From the NCBI RefSeq assembly GCF_900233005.1, contig NZ_LT960611.1:3348001-3412000 (forward strand): a stretch of 64,000 nucleotides of DNA, written 5' to 3'. Below are positions 18,217 to 26,526 of the stretch, in pieces. How positions within the stretch are numbered: position 1 is the stretch's first letter; every line of letters begins with the position of its first letter. The notes under the pieces were generated by a model. The model searched no databases. It had not been told where the DNA came from and saw only the letters and a list, made by a program, of their open reading frames with translations. This DNA comes from Vibrio tapetis subsp. tapetis (lineage in GTDB: Bacteria > Pseudomonadota > Gammaproteobacteria > Enterobacterales > Vibrionaceae). A program made the position numbers and the translations under genes.

Positions 18217-20388
18217 CTATAACGTCTCTAATTTTGCATATTGGGTGACTAACCACTTAATGCCTTCACCATTAAAGGCGACTTGAACTCGGCTTTGAGG
18301 GCCACTGCCTTCAAAATTAATGATCGTGCCTTCACCAAATTTCGGATGCATTACTCGCGCACCTAAACTAAAGCCAGTTTCGTTGAAATTTTCTTTTACC
18401 GCAGTTGGACTAAAGCGACCTGTGCTAGTCGGTCGGCTCACCTGCGCTTTCATGCGCACTTCATCTAAACAAGTTTCTGGTAACTCACGTATGAAGCGAG
18501 ACGGCTTATGATATTTATCTTGCCCGTACAGGCGGCGCATTTCGGCATAAGTAATGTAGAGCTTTTCCATTGCTCGCGTCATGCCTACGTAGCAAAGCCT
18601 CCGCTCTTCTTCCAAACGGCCTGATTCTTCAGCCGACATTTGGCTTGGGAACATGCCTTCTTCCACACCCACCATAAACACCAAAGGGAATTCTAACCCC
18701 TTAGCACTGTGCAGAGTCATGAGTTGGACGGCCTCATCGAATTCATCCGCTTGGCCTTCCCCCGCTTCCAATGCAGCGTGAGATAAGAAAGCAGATAGCT
18801 CACTCATTTCATCGGCTTCTTCTGGTTTTTCAAACTGACGAGTCGCCGTAACCAATTCTTCTAAGTTTTCAATTCGGGCTTTCGATTTCTCGCCCTTTTC
18901 TTGCTCGTACATAGCAAACAAACCTGAGAACTTAATCGCATGGTCTGCTTGTTCGTGCAGTGCCATTTCAGCGGTGTCATCTTCGAGTGCATTCACCAGT
19001 TCAACAAAACGGCTTAACGCGCCCGCAGCACGGCCGGCAAATACTTGTTCGTCTAACAAGGCAACACTGGTTTGCCACATGGTCGCTCCGCGCTCGCGAG
19101 CTGCAAAACGGATGGTCTCTAGTGTTTTATCACCTAAGCCACGAGTGGGCGTATTCACCACTCGCTCAAATGCCGCATCATCATTACGGTTAGACATAAG
19201 ACGTAGGTAACCCAGTGCATCACGAATTTCTAAACGTTCGAAGAATCGCATGCCACCATAAATACGATACGGTAATCCTGCTTGAATTAAGGCTTCTTCC
19301 AACACACGTGACTGAGCGTTGTTCCGGTACAGCATGGCCGCATCGGTTAACGACCCACCTTTTTCTTTCCATTCTTTAATTTTACTGACGGCAAAGCGGG
19401 CTTCATCTAATTCGTTATACGCAGAGTACACCGAGATAGGATCGCCATCATTGCCATCCGTCCAAAGCTCTTTACCCATACGCTCGGTATTATTGCCAAT
19501 CAATTCATTAGCGGCTTTCAGAATGGTTTTTGTCGAACGGTAATTTTGCTCCAAACGCACCGTTGAAGCGCCCACAAATTCATCAAGAAAACGTTGGATA
19601 TTTTCTATTTTTGCGCCACGCCAGCCATAAATGGATTGATCGTCATCACCTACGATCATCACGTTACATTCAGGGCCTGCCATCATGCGTAGCCAAGCGT
19701 ATTGAATGTTGTTGGTATCTTGAAATTCGTCGACCAAGATGTGCTTAAAACGCGCTTGATAGTGTTCACGAATGTGTTGCTTATCGCGCAGTAATTCTTG
19801 AGCACGCAATAAAATTTCTGCAAAGTCGATCAAGCCTGCGCGATCGCACGCTTCTTGATAAGCGGTATAAATCTGTAGCCATGTTTTGGTCACCGGATCA
19901 TGATAGGCATCAATGTGATTTGGACGTAAACCTTCATCTTTTTTACCGTTAATCCACCAGCAAGCTTGACGTGCAGGCCATTGCTTCTCATCTAGATTCA
20001 GTGCTTTTATCAAACGCTTAAGCAGGCGCTGTTGATCATCAGAGTCGATGATTTGAAAGTCTTCTGGCAGCTTGGCATCAAGATAATGCGCGCGCAGGAT
20101 GCGGTGACAAATACCATGGAACGTACCATTCCACATGCCTGACGAACTGCCCATCATTAGCTCTTCAATACGGCCACGCATCTCTGCAGCAGCCTTATTG
20201 GTAAATGTAACCGACATAATAGAAAACGGCGACGCTTGCTCTACCGACATCAGCCACGCAATGCGATGCACCAGCACTCGGGTTTTACCACTGCCCGCAC
20301 CCGCTAAGATCAACATATTGTTTAGCGGCGCTGCGACAGCTTCGCGTTGTTTGTCATTCAAACCATCAAGTAATAAGGAAGCGTCCAT
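18217..20388 (-). CDS. uvrD: DNA helicase II UvrD
   Basis: The 723-residue superfamily 1 helicase is near E. coli UvrD (720) in length. Walker A AGAGSGKT is at residues 29-36, followed by [23 protein letters not shown] and VGMTRAMEKL. The C-terminal region ends with the Tudor-like GARVMHPKFGEGTI segment typical of UvrD and PcrA, which Rep lacks. It removes the incised strand in nucleotide excision repair and unwinds nicked DNA in mismatch repair. It is divergent from the bufferin operon. No clear LexA box was seen upstream. Confidence 0.96.
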   Translation of the reverse strand: MDASLLLDGLNDKQREAVAAPLNNMLILAGAGSGKTRVLVHRIAWLMSVEQASPFSIMSVTFTNKAAAEMRGRIEELMMGSSSGMWNGTFHGICHRILRAHYLDAKLPEDFQIIDSDDQQRLLKRLIKALNLDEKQWPARQACWWINGKKDEGLRPNHIDAYHDPVTKTWLQIYTAYQEACDRAGLIDFAEILLRAQELLRDKQHIREHYQARFKHILVDEFQDTNNIQYAWLRMMAGPECNVMIVGDDDQSIYGWRGAKIENIQRFLDEFVGASTVRLEQNYRSTKTILKAANELIGNNTERMGKELWTDGNDGDPISVYSAYNELDEARFAVSKIKEWKEKGGSLTDAAMLYRNNAQSRVLEEALIQAGLPYRIYGGMRFFERLEIRDALGYLRLMSNRNDDAAFERVVNTPTRGLGDKTLETIRFAARERGATMWQTSVALLDEQVFAGRAAGALSRFVELVNALEDDTAEMALHEQADHAIKFSGLFAMYEQEKGEKSKARIENLEELVTATRQFEKPEEADEMSELSAFLSHAALEAGEGQADEFDEAVQLMTLHSAKGLEFPLVFMVGVEEGMFPSQMSAEESGRLEEERRLCYVGMTRAMEKLYITYAEMRRLYGQDKYHKPSRFIRELPETCLDEVRMKAQVSRPTSTGRFSPTAVKENFNETGFSLGARVMHPKFGEGTIINFEGSGPQSRVQVAFNGEGIKWLVTQYAKLETL

Positions 20389-20564
20389 CGTTTTCTACTG
20401 TTTATTTATACATAACAAAAGATTATACCCCAATTACAGGTCAGAAATCTGGCTAACCAAACGAAAAAAATGTCATTTTTTAATCAATTTAAATTCAATA
20501 ACTTAGAGCTTAAATTGTAATAATGTGAAAATTTATCGAACATAATGTGAAATATTTTCCGTGT

Positions 20565-20585
20565 TTACCTAATCTAATTAGGTAA
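20565..20585. promoter_or_regulatory. 21-bp perfect inverted repeat upstream of the bufferin operon
   Basis: TTACCTAAT (20565-20573), spacer CTA, then ATTAGGTAA (20577-20585). The arms match exactly. The site lies 76 bp before the bufA start and in the gap shared with uvrD. It is a good candidate operator for a dimeric regulator of the bufferin operon. No regulator gene is adjacent. Confidence 0.55.
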
Positions 20586-20660
20586 GCAACTTGAGCAAAG
20601 CGACAAAAAATCAAGTTGTGATAATTAAAGAAACTATGGATCAAGTTCGAGGAATTTATT

Positions 20661-20921
20661 ATGAAAAAATCTAATCTTGCTGTTACTGCTGCTATCACAG
20701 GTCTTCTAGCTCTTGGAGGCACAGCGTTAACTGCAACGTCTGCTGTCGCGGCTGAAAAAGAGAAATGCTACGGCGTAAGTAAAGCGGGCAAAAATGACTG
20801 TGCTACCAAAAGCAGCTCATGTGCAGGTACAGCTAAAGAAGATTTCCAAAAAGATGCATTCGTTGTAATGCCAAAAGGACTTTGTGGCAAATTGGCTGGC
20901 GGCAGCACCATGTCTTCATAA
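20661..20921 (+). CDS. bufA: Bufferin precursor peptide, BufA1/DUF2282 family
   Basis: The 86-residue precursor has a signal peptide (residues 1 to about 31, ending SAVAA). The mature part has four cysteines at 36, 47, 54 and 75 in the family pattern CYG...AGKNDC...SCAG...PKGLC. In characterised bufferins of this family the neighbouring MNIO enzyme converts cysteines to thiooxazole heterocycles, and the secreted product binds copper in the periplasm. Processing here is inferred from the identical gene set. An AGGAA ribosome site precedes the ATG. It is the first gene of the four-gene operon and is separated from bufB by a strong hairpin. Confidence 0.88.
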   Translation: MKKSNLAVTAAITGLLALGGTALTATSAVAAEKEKCYGVSKAGKNDCATKSSSCAGTAKEDFQKDAFVVMPKGLCGKLAGGSTMSS

Positions 20922-20934
20922 TAAACAGTTTATT

Positions 20935-20963
20935 CAGCAGGGCTCAATTAGCACGCCCTGCTG
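20935..20963 (+). promoter_or_regulatory. Intercistronic hairpin after bufA
   Basis: CAGCAGGGC (20935-20943) and GCCCTGCTG (20955-20963) form a perfect 9-bp GC-rich stem with an 11-base loop. There is no T-run. Such a hairpin can protect the upstream mRNA or attenuate, giving more precursor than enzyme. Confidence 0.65.
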
Positions 20964-20997
20964 AGCTGTTACCTTTTATTCATTTCGGAGAAATTCA

Positions 20998-21852
20998 ATG
21001 CATCCATTAGTTGGAGTCGGTTTGCGAACTCCTCACTTAGACTTTTTTGAGCACACTCCTACCGATTTGGGCTGGCTTGAAATCCACAGTGAGAACTATT
21101 TCCAACCTCGTTCACCATCCCGTATCCAATTAAATGCAATCGCAGATAAATACCCAATAAGCTGTCATGGTATTGGCTTATCCCTTGGCTCAGTCAACCA
21201 GGTCAGCCAATCTCATTTACGACAATTGAAAACGTTAGTCGATGACCTTAACCCCATCATGGTTTCTGATCATTTAAGTTGGAGCGAAAATGGTGGGCAT
21301 CACTTTAACGACTTGCTGCCCCTTCCTTATACAGAAGAAGCACTGGATGTATTTTGCCGCAATGTACTTCAAGTTCAAGATTACATCGGTAGACCGTTAC
21401 TGATTGAAAACCCATCCAGTTACATGAAATTCACTCATTCCACCATTGATGAGTGGGACTTCTTAAACCAAGTACACCAAAGAACTGATTGCCGATTGTT
21501 GCTGGACTTCAATAACATTCATGTATCCGCGTTCAATCACCAGTTCGATGCGAACCACTATATTCAAACCATCAACGCAACCGCTGTAGACGAAATTCAC
21601 CTTGCTGGTTTTACGATAAAACAGTACCCACAAGGGGAGATTTGGATCGACACGCACAGTAAACCGGTCAGCGACGAAGTTTGGCAACTGTTTCAAACTT
21701 GGATCTCCCAACATGGTGCTAAGCACACCTTAATTGAGTGGGATCTCGATATTCCTAACGTTGAAGTGTTACTGGGTGAAGCGAAAACAGCGAGTGGGTA
21801 CTTACACAAAGCGACACGCGGAGGCATTATTCATGACTCTATCGCTGGCTAA
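20998..21852 (+). CDS. bufB: MNIO (DUF692) bufferin-modifying enzyme BufB
   Basis: The 284-residue DUF692 protein is a multinuclear non-haem iron oxidase with a TIM-barrel fold. Probable metal and active-site residues lie in ISCHGIGLS, VSDHLSW, LLIENPSSYM, LLDFNNIHV, EIHLAGF, DTHSKPV and LIEWD, in the order known for this family. It would oxidise cysteine residues of BufA in the cytosol before export. The gene follows bufA by 76 bp and overlaps bufC by 20 bp. Confidence 0.93.
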   Translation: MHPLVGVGLRTPHLDFFEHTPTDLGWLEIHSENYFQPRSPSRIQLNAIADKYPISCHGIGLSLGSVNQVSQSHLRQLKTLVDDLNPIMVSDHLSWSENGGHHFNDLLPLPYTEEALDVFCRNVLQVQDYIGRPLLIENPSSYMKFTHSTIDEWDFLNQVHQRTDCRLLLDFNNIHVSAFNHQFDANHYIQTINATAVDEIHLAGFTIKQYPQGEIWIDTHSKPVSDEVWQLFQTWISQHGAKHTLIEWDLDIPNVEVLLGEAKTASGYLHKATRGGIIHDSIAG

Positions 21853-22612
21853 CCTACAGTCCCGTTTTGCTGATGCCTTGAATTACCAAGCAAAAGGGGA
21901 AGAGTGCAATATTCATAGTGATCACTTTGCTGCGGATCAGCGTATGCAGATCTATCGCAACAACTACATCATCAGTTTGAGTGAGGTTCTGCAAGCAACT
22001 TACCCGCAAGTATTGGCTCTGGTCGGGGAAGAGTGCTTCATGCAGATAGCTCGACATCACGTACTGAACAACCCGCTACAACAAGGTGATGTGACTCACT
22101 ACGGTGCTAATTTTACTAACAGTATTGAGCAATTTGAACAAGTCATACAACAAGCACCCTACTTACTCGATGTCGCGGCTCTCGAGTGGCAGCTTGATAC
22201 TAGCAATCAATCGAGCAATATATCTTCTGTTGCCGAGCTTAATGTACTCCCACTGGAAAACCTGAGTCAGATAGATGCAGATCAACAGCCTTTTGTTCAA
22301 CTGAAATTACAGAACAATCTTCACGTGCTGGCTAGCGATTATGCCGTATTCAGTTTATGGCACGGAATTAAAAACAATCAGCTAGATAACCTTGATTTAA
22401 GTAAAGCAGAGCAAGGTGTCGTCTATGTCGACGAAGCTCACCAAGCCCACATTACCCCATTAAACCCATTGAGCTTTAAGCTATTGGAGCACTGTTTAGC
22501 ACCGCATACCTTAGGCACATTACCTGCAGAACTTTTGCCACACTTAACCGATTTGGTGAACCATCAGCTCGTGATAGGTTTTGAATTGGCGACCACGGAG
22601 AACATAGAATGA
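21833..22612 (+). CDS. bufC: Bufferin partner protein BufC (DUF2063 family)
   Basis: The 259-residue protein has an N-terminal DUF2063 domain (LQSRFADAL...YRNNYIISLSEVL...TYPQVLALVGEE...). Family members deliver the precursor peptide to the MNIO enzyme through a C-terminal recognition-element-like domain. The start MTLSLANLQ at 21833 is chosen because it matches the family and follows GGAGG. The open frame reaches 33 codons further into bufB without likeness. It overlaps bufB by 20 bp and the doxX gene by 4 bp (ATGA). Confidence 0.88.
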   Translation: MTLSLANLQSRFADALNYQAKGEECNIHSDHFAADQRMQIYRNNYIISLSEVLQATYPQVLALVGEECFMQIARHHVLNNPLQQGDVTHYGANFTNSIEQFEQVIQQAPYLLDVAALEWQLDTSNQSSNISSVAELNVLPLENLSQIDADQQPFVQLKLQNNLHVLASDYAVFSLWHGIKNNQLDNLDLSKAEQGVVYVDEAHQAHITPLNPLSFKLLEHCLAPHTLGTLPAELLPHLTDLVNHQLVIGFELATTENIE

Positions 22613-23064
22613 ACATGAATCAAAATTTGGCTCGTTACGATCAACTAGTCGCGACTCTTCAAACTTTGTTTGTGCCCTTGTTATTGCTGGCATGCCGAAT
22701 TTGGGTTGGCTATGTTTTCTTTAATTCTGGTCTGACTAAAATTGCCACTTGGGACAGTACCCTCTATTTGTTCGAGTATGAATATCAAGTTCCGCTATTA
22801 CCGTGGCAGCTTGCTGCCTACATAGGAACCGCAACCGAACTCATTTTACCGGTATTCTTAGTATTAGGGTTATTGACCCGTCCAATGGCCGCCGCTCTGT
22901 TTGTGTTTAATATTATGGCGGTTGTTTCTTACCCAGTCTTGTGGGAAGGCGGATTTTTTGACCACCAGCTTTGGGGGTTAATGATACTTATCGTTGTTGT
23001 TTGGGGGCCGGGAGTCGTGTCCGCAGATTCCTTATTAAGGCGTAAAATAGAAGCCACAAGCTAG
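22609..23064 (+). CDS. DoxX-family membrane protein of the bufferin operon
   Basis: The 151-residue protein has about four membrane segments. The motif WVGYVFFNSGLTKI near residue 38 is characteristic of DoxX. The start overlaps the bufC stop (ATGA), so the genes are translationally coupled. DoxX proteins often accompany DUF2282-DUF692-DUF2063 genes, as in gig operons for metal response. Its exact role is unknown; quinone-linked redox work or membrane docking are possible. A terminator follows. Confidence 0.88.
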   Translation: MNMNQNLARYDQLVATLQTLFVPLLLLACRIWVGYVFFNSGLTKIATWDSTLYLFEYEYQVPLLPWQLAAYIGTATELILPVFLVLGLLTRPMAAALFVFNIMAVVSYPVLWEGGFFDHQLWGLMILIVVVWGPGVVSADSLLRRKIEATS

Positions 23065-23085
23065 CAATTCCCATCACACATATAG

Positions 23086-23119
23086 AACGTAGGTAAGGTT
23101 AGCTTTCCTACGTTTTTTT
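23086..23119 (+). terminator. Terminator of the bufferin operon
   Basis: AACGTAGG and CCTACGTT form an 8-bp stem with a 13-base loop, followed by a T-run. It closes the four-gene operon. Confidence 0.85.
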
Positions 23120-23258
23120 ATTTTTGACCAGAAAAACAACATCATGAGTTATTGAAGTTTGATGTTGGTTATGTTTTTACGAATTCAAGCGCATAAATAG
23201 AAGCCAAACCGCGACAAACATGTTTTGCTGCCTAAAAAGTAACAAGATGTAATTGACT

Positions 23259-24029
23259 ATGACTACGACAGCCCAGCGACGCGAACACATCATCGAACAC
23301 ATTCAAACCCACGGAACCGGCCGGGTTGAAGACTTCTCTAGCGAATTTGGTGTTTCCAAAGTCACGATTCGTAACGATCTACGATTACTTGAAAAGCAAG
23401 GCTGCGTAGAACGGGTTTATGGTGGAGCGACCCTTAACAAGCAATTCGCTTTTGATCGATCCCTTAAGATTAAGGGGAAAATCAACACCAATATTAAAGC
23501 TCAAATTGCACGTGAAGCGTTAAAGTTAATTCAACCGGGTGAGAACATCATTTTAGATTCGGGTTCGACTACCGAACAGATCGCACTTAACCTATCTGAC
23601 GACGTCTCTCTAGTCGTATTTACTAATGCCATCAACATTGCTTACCACCTTGCAAGCTATCCAAAAGTAGAGGTGATCATTGCTGGCGGAACCATGCGCC
23701 AAGACTCTTTCTCCATTCACGGAGCCAATGCAGAAAGCCACCTTAGTCAGTATCGGTTTGACAAGGTCTTTCTAGGTGTTGATGGCTTTGAATTAGAATC
23801 GGGAATCACGACGCCTCATAAAGGAGAAGCACAACTGAATCGAATCATGTGCCGAGTAGCCAAACAAGTCATCGCGGTAACGGATTCATCCAAGTTTAAG
23901 CAAAAAAGTTTTTGCATTATCACTGCTGCCCAAAACATCGATATCTTAATTACCGATCAGGGCATCCCTAGCCACTATAAATCTTCGTTAGAGCAACATG
24001 GTGTCACTGTCATCATCGCGGACGAATGA
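23259..24029 (+). CDS. agaR: DeoR-family repressor, AgaR-like, copy 1
   Basis: The 256-residue protein has an N-terminal helix-turn-helix (VEDFSSEFGVSKVTIRNDLRLL, about residues 23-44) and a C-terminal DeoR sugar-phosphate sensor (LDSGSTTEQIA, FLGVDGFELESGITTP, VTDSSKF). It resembles E. coli AgaR over its whole length. The ATG at 23259 is preferred to the TTG two codons upstream. It would repress the aga genes and release them on binding an amino-sugar phosphate. A paralogue follows at 24434, with a CTTTC-rich control region between the two. Confidence 0.88.
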   Translation: MTTTAQRREHIIEHIQTHGTGRVEDFSSEFGVSKVTIRNDLRLLEKQGCVERVYGGATLNKQFAFDRSLKIKGKINTNIKAQIAREALKLIQPGENIILDSGSTTEQIALNLSDDVSLVVFTNAINIAYHLASYPKVEVIIAGGTMRQDSFSIHGANAESHLSQYRFDKVFLGVDGFELESGITTPHKGEAQLNRIMCRVAKQVIAVTDSSKFKQKSFCIITAAQNIDILITDQGIPSHYKSSLEQHGVTVIIADE

Positions 24030-24128
24030 TACTCCCTAAAGACGAATGACGGCTCTTTTACTATTGAGCTGTTTTCACTTATTACTACTGATAATTCTCT
24101 TATCTAATTTTTTCACTTTTCTACATTG

Positions 24129-24144
24129 TGTGATCACGATCACT
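24129..24144 (+). promoter_or_regulatory. CRP-binding site candidate
   Basis: TGTGATCACGATCACT matches the consensus TGTGA-N6-TCACA at nine of ten defined positions. It lies in the gap between the two agaR genes, as expected for catabolite control of an amino-sugar operon. Confidence 0.7.
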
Positions 24145-24186
24145 TCGAAGACTGAAATACTCTTACAAACCCCTCGGTAAACCGCC

Positions 24187-24419
24187 CTTTCGCTTTGCTT
24201 TTATAAAAAGCCTTATACCACCGAACTTCTCACCACTCTTTAGCCATAAACCGAAAGAAAAAAACCCTTTCACTTAATACAAAACGAAAGGTTTTTTGCT
24301 TATCTTTGCTTTCGATTACAGCTGTGATCCAGCATCAACTTTGCTTTTCCTTTCGGTGCTCTAATTAACAACGAAAGAAAACGAAAGGTCGACAGACCTA
24401 ACAATTAGCAAACTGAAAG
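24187..24419. promoter_or_regulatory. AgaR-type operator region with eight CTTTC/GAAAG boxes
   Basis: Boxes occur at 24187, 24253, 24267, 24286, 24309, 24350, 24373 and 24383, with a ninth partial context at 24415. Most carry an adjoining CG (CTTTCG or CGAAAG). AgaR operators in E. coli contain repeated CTTTC. A hairpin formed by the boxes at 24263-24296 is followed by TTTTTT and could also act as a terminator or attenuator. The number of boxes suits two related repressors. Confidence 0.65.
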
Positions 24420-24433
24420 TTGAGAGCGCAATA

Positions 24434-25210
24434 ATGAAAAGCAGCGAACGCCGTCAGAAAATAATGAAACAAGTACGCCTTAACGGCGCTACGAAAGTTG
24501 ACGACTTAGTCGATCAGTTTTCTGTTTCTGCGGTGACGATTCGCCACGACCTCAATTTACTTGAGCAGCAAGGTTGTGTATTTCGTTGCTACGGTGGTGC
24601 AACCCTCAACCCCAATTTCGCTTTTGATCAACCGCTGCATCAAAAGGGCCAACTTAACCGCAATATTAAAGATCGAATTGCTTTCATCGCCGCAAGCAAA
24701 ATTAATGACGGTGAAGCCGTTATTCTCGATTCAGGTTCAACCATTAGTTGTATGCCCCCTTACTTAAGCAAGACTCAAGGCCTAGTCGTCATGACAAACG
24801 CTTTGAATACCGCCTACCTACTTAGCGGTTACAGCAACATAGATCTTCATGTTGTCGGCGGCAATCTGCGCCGTGCATCTTGTTCTCTGACTGGTGCACA
24901 CGGCGAACTGCAAATTAAAGATTTTCATTTCGACAAACTCTTTCTGGGTGTTGATGGCTTTGACTTAGAAGCAGGAATCACCACACCAAACCAAAATGAA
25001 GCACGTATCAACAGAGCCATGTGCCAAGCCGCCAAACAAGTCATTGCCGTAACAGACTCCAGCAAGTTTGGCCGAAAAAGCTTTTGCATGATCCGTGCAG
25101 CTCAAGATATCGACATTCTCATTACCGACAGCCACATCCCAACCCACTATCACCAACAACTGGTTGATATGGGTGTGGAAGTCATTATCGCTGACCAAGA
25201 AACTCACTAG
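24434..25210 (+). CDS. DeoR-family repressor, AgaR-like, copy 2
   Basis: The 258-residue paralogue of the gene at 23259 shares the same layout: helix-turn-helix VDDLVDQFSVSAVTIRHDLNLL near residues 22-43, then sensor motifs LDSGSTISC, LFLGVDGFDLEAGITTP and VTDSSKFGRKSF. It follows the CTTTC-rich region and precedes the catabolic genes by 8 bp. It is therefore the first gene of the operon and probably autoregulated. Two tandem AgaR-like genes may divide sensing between galactosamine and N-acetylgalactosamine routes; this is inference. Confidence 0.87.
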   Translation: MKSSERRQKIMKQVRLNGATKVDDLVDQFSVSAVTIRHDLNLLEQQGCVFRCYGGATLNPNFAFDQPLHQKGQLNRNIKDRIAFIAASKINDGEAVILDSGSTISCMPPYLSKTQGLVVMTNALNTAYLLSGYSNIDLHVVGGNLRRASCSLTGAHGELQIKDFHFDKLFLGVDGFDLEAGITTPNQNEARINRAMCQAAKQVIAVTDSSKFGRKSFCMIRAAQDIDILITDSHIPTHYHQQLVDMGVEVIIADQETH

Positions 25211-25218
25211 GAATTGTG

Positions 25219-26526
25219 ATGAAAGCGCTTATAGATTTAATTCAACAGCATAAACAAGGACACGCGAGCGGTATCTACGCAGTGTGTTCTGCGCACCCTT
25301 TAGTTTTGGAAGCTGCGCTTACTCAAGCAAAAAATGATGACCAATTGGTGTTGATTGAAGCTACATCCAATCAGGTCAACCAAGACGGCGGCTATACCGG
25401 AATGCAACCACAGGCCTTCGTTGATTTCGTCTACAACCTAGCAGACTCAATGGCGTTCGATCGTAATAAAATTCTACTTGGTGGTGATCACTTAGGCCCA
25501 AACTGCTGGCAAGCGCTTAGCGCCGAACAAGCCATGGCAAAGTCCGATATTTTGATTCGTGATTACGTACTGGCTGGTTTTCGCAAGATACATCTCGATT
25601 GCTCGATGCCGTGCGCCGGTGACCCAACACCACTCACGGACGAAATAATCGCGCAACGCGCAGCAAGGCTATGTGACATTGCGGAACATGCATGGCAACA
25701 AGCTGGCGGCGAAGCACCCGTTTACGTTATTGGCACAGAAGTTCCAGTTCCCGGCGGCGCGCAACATGATATGGAAGACACACTAGCAGTAACGACGCCA
25801 ACTGCGGCCAAAGACACCATAGATGCTCATTATCAAGCGTTTCAATCCTTTGGTTTGACTCAGGTATGGTCACGAGTGATTGGTTTGGTCGTTCAGCCAG
25901 GCGTTGAGTTTGACCATCACAACGTGGCTCACTACCAACCAAACAAAGCACTGAAGTTATCTGAGTTTATTGAAAGCCAACCGCACATGGTGTTCGAAGC
26001 TCACTCAACAGATTACCAGTGCGACTCAGCGTACCAGCATTTGGTGCATGATCACTTTGCAATATTAAAAGTGGGCCCTGCACTCACGTTTGCTTTGCGT
26101 GAAGCCTTGTTTGCACTAGACCGAATCGAACAAGAATGGCTTGGCAGCCATCAAGCGTCTCACTTGCGTGCAACGTTAGAACAAGTCATGCGAGAACAAC
26201 CCAATTACTGGCAGAGCTATTACCAAGCCAGTGGACACCAACAATATTTAGATTGCGCGTACAGCTTAAGTGACCGAATTCGCTACTACTGGCCGCACCC
26301 TCAAGTGCAACAAGCCTTAAGCGTGATGATGGACAATCTCACCAATAATCCTGCGCCTATCACTTTGCTGAGCCAATACATGGCCAATCAAGCTAAGGCC
26401 GTCATCGCTGAACACATTATCAACGATCCAAAACAACTCATCATTCACAAGGTAATGGAAGTTACCCAAGTTTACGCGCAAGCCTGTTATTTCAATGCGC
26501 TGGCGCCTAAGGAGACCGTATTATGA
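25219..26526 (+). CDS. agaZ: Tagatose-1,6-bisphosphate aldolase accessory subunit
   Basis: The 435-residue KbaZ/GatZ/AgaZ-family protein is the non-catalytic subunit that supports class II tagatose-bisphosphate aldolase. Recognisable motifs are GIYAVCSAHPLVLEAA, LLGGDHLGPN, HLDCSMPCAGD, YVIGTEVPVPGG and FEAHSTDYQ. The ATG at 25219 follows AGGA by six bases. It pairs with the catalytic subunit at 31530-32384. It overlaps agaS by 4 bp. Confidence 0.92.
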   Translation: MKALIDLIQQHKQGHASGIYAVCSAHPLVLEAALTQAKNDDQLVLIEATSNQVNQDGGYTGMQPQAFVDFVYNLADSMAFDRNKILLGGDHLGPNCWQALSAEQAMAKSDILIRDYVLAGFRKIHLDCSMPCAGDPTPLTDEIIAQRAARLCDIAEHAWQQAGGEAPVYVIGTEVPVPGGAQHDMEDTLAVTTPTAAKDTIDAHYQAFQSFGLTQVWSRVIGLVVQPGVEFDHHNVAHYQPNKALKLSEFIESQPHMVFEAHSTDYQCDSAYQHLVHDHFAILKVGPALTFALREALFALDRIEQEWLGSHQASHLRATLEQVMREQPNYWQSYYQASGHQQYLDCAYSLSDRIRYYWPHPQVQQALSVMMDNLTNNPAPITLLSQYMANQAKAVIAEHIINDPKQLIIHKVMEVTQVYAQACYFNALAPKETVL

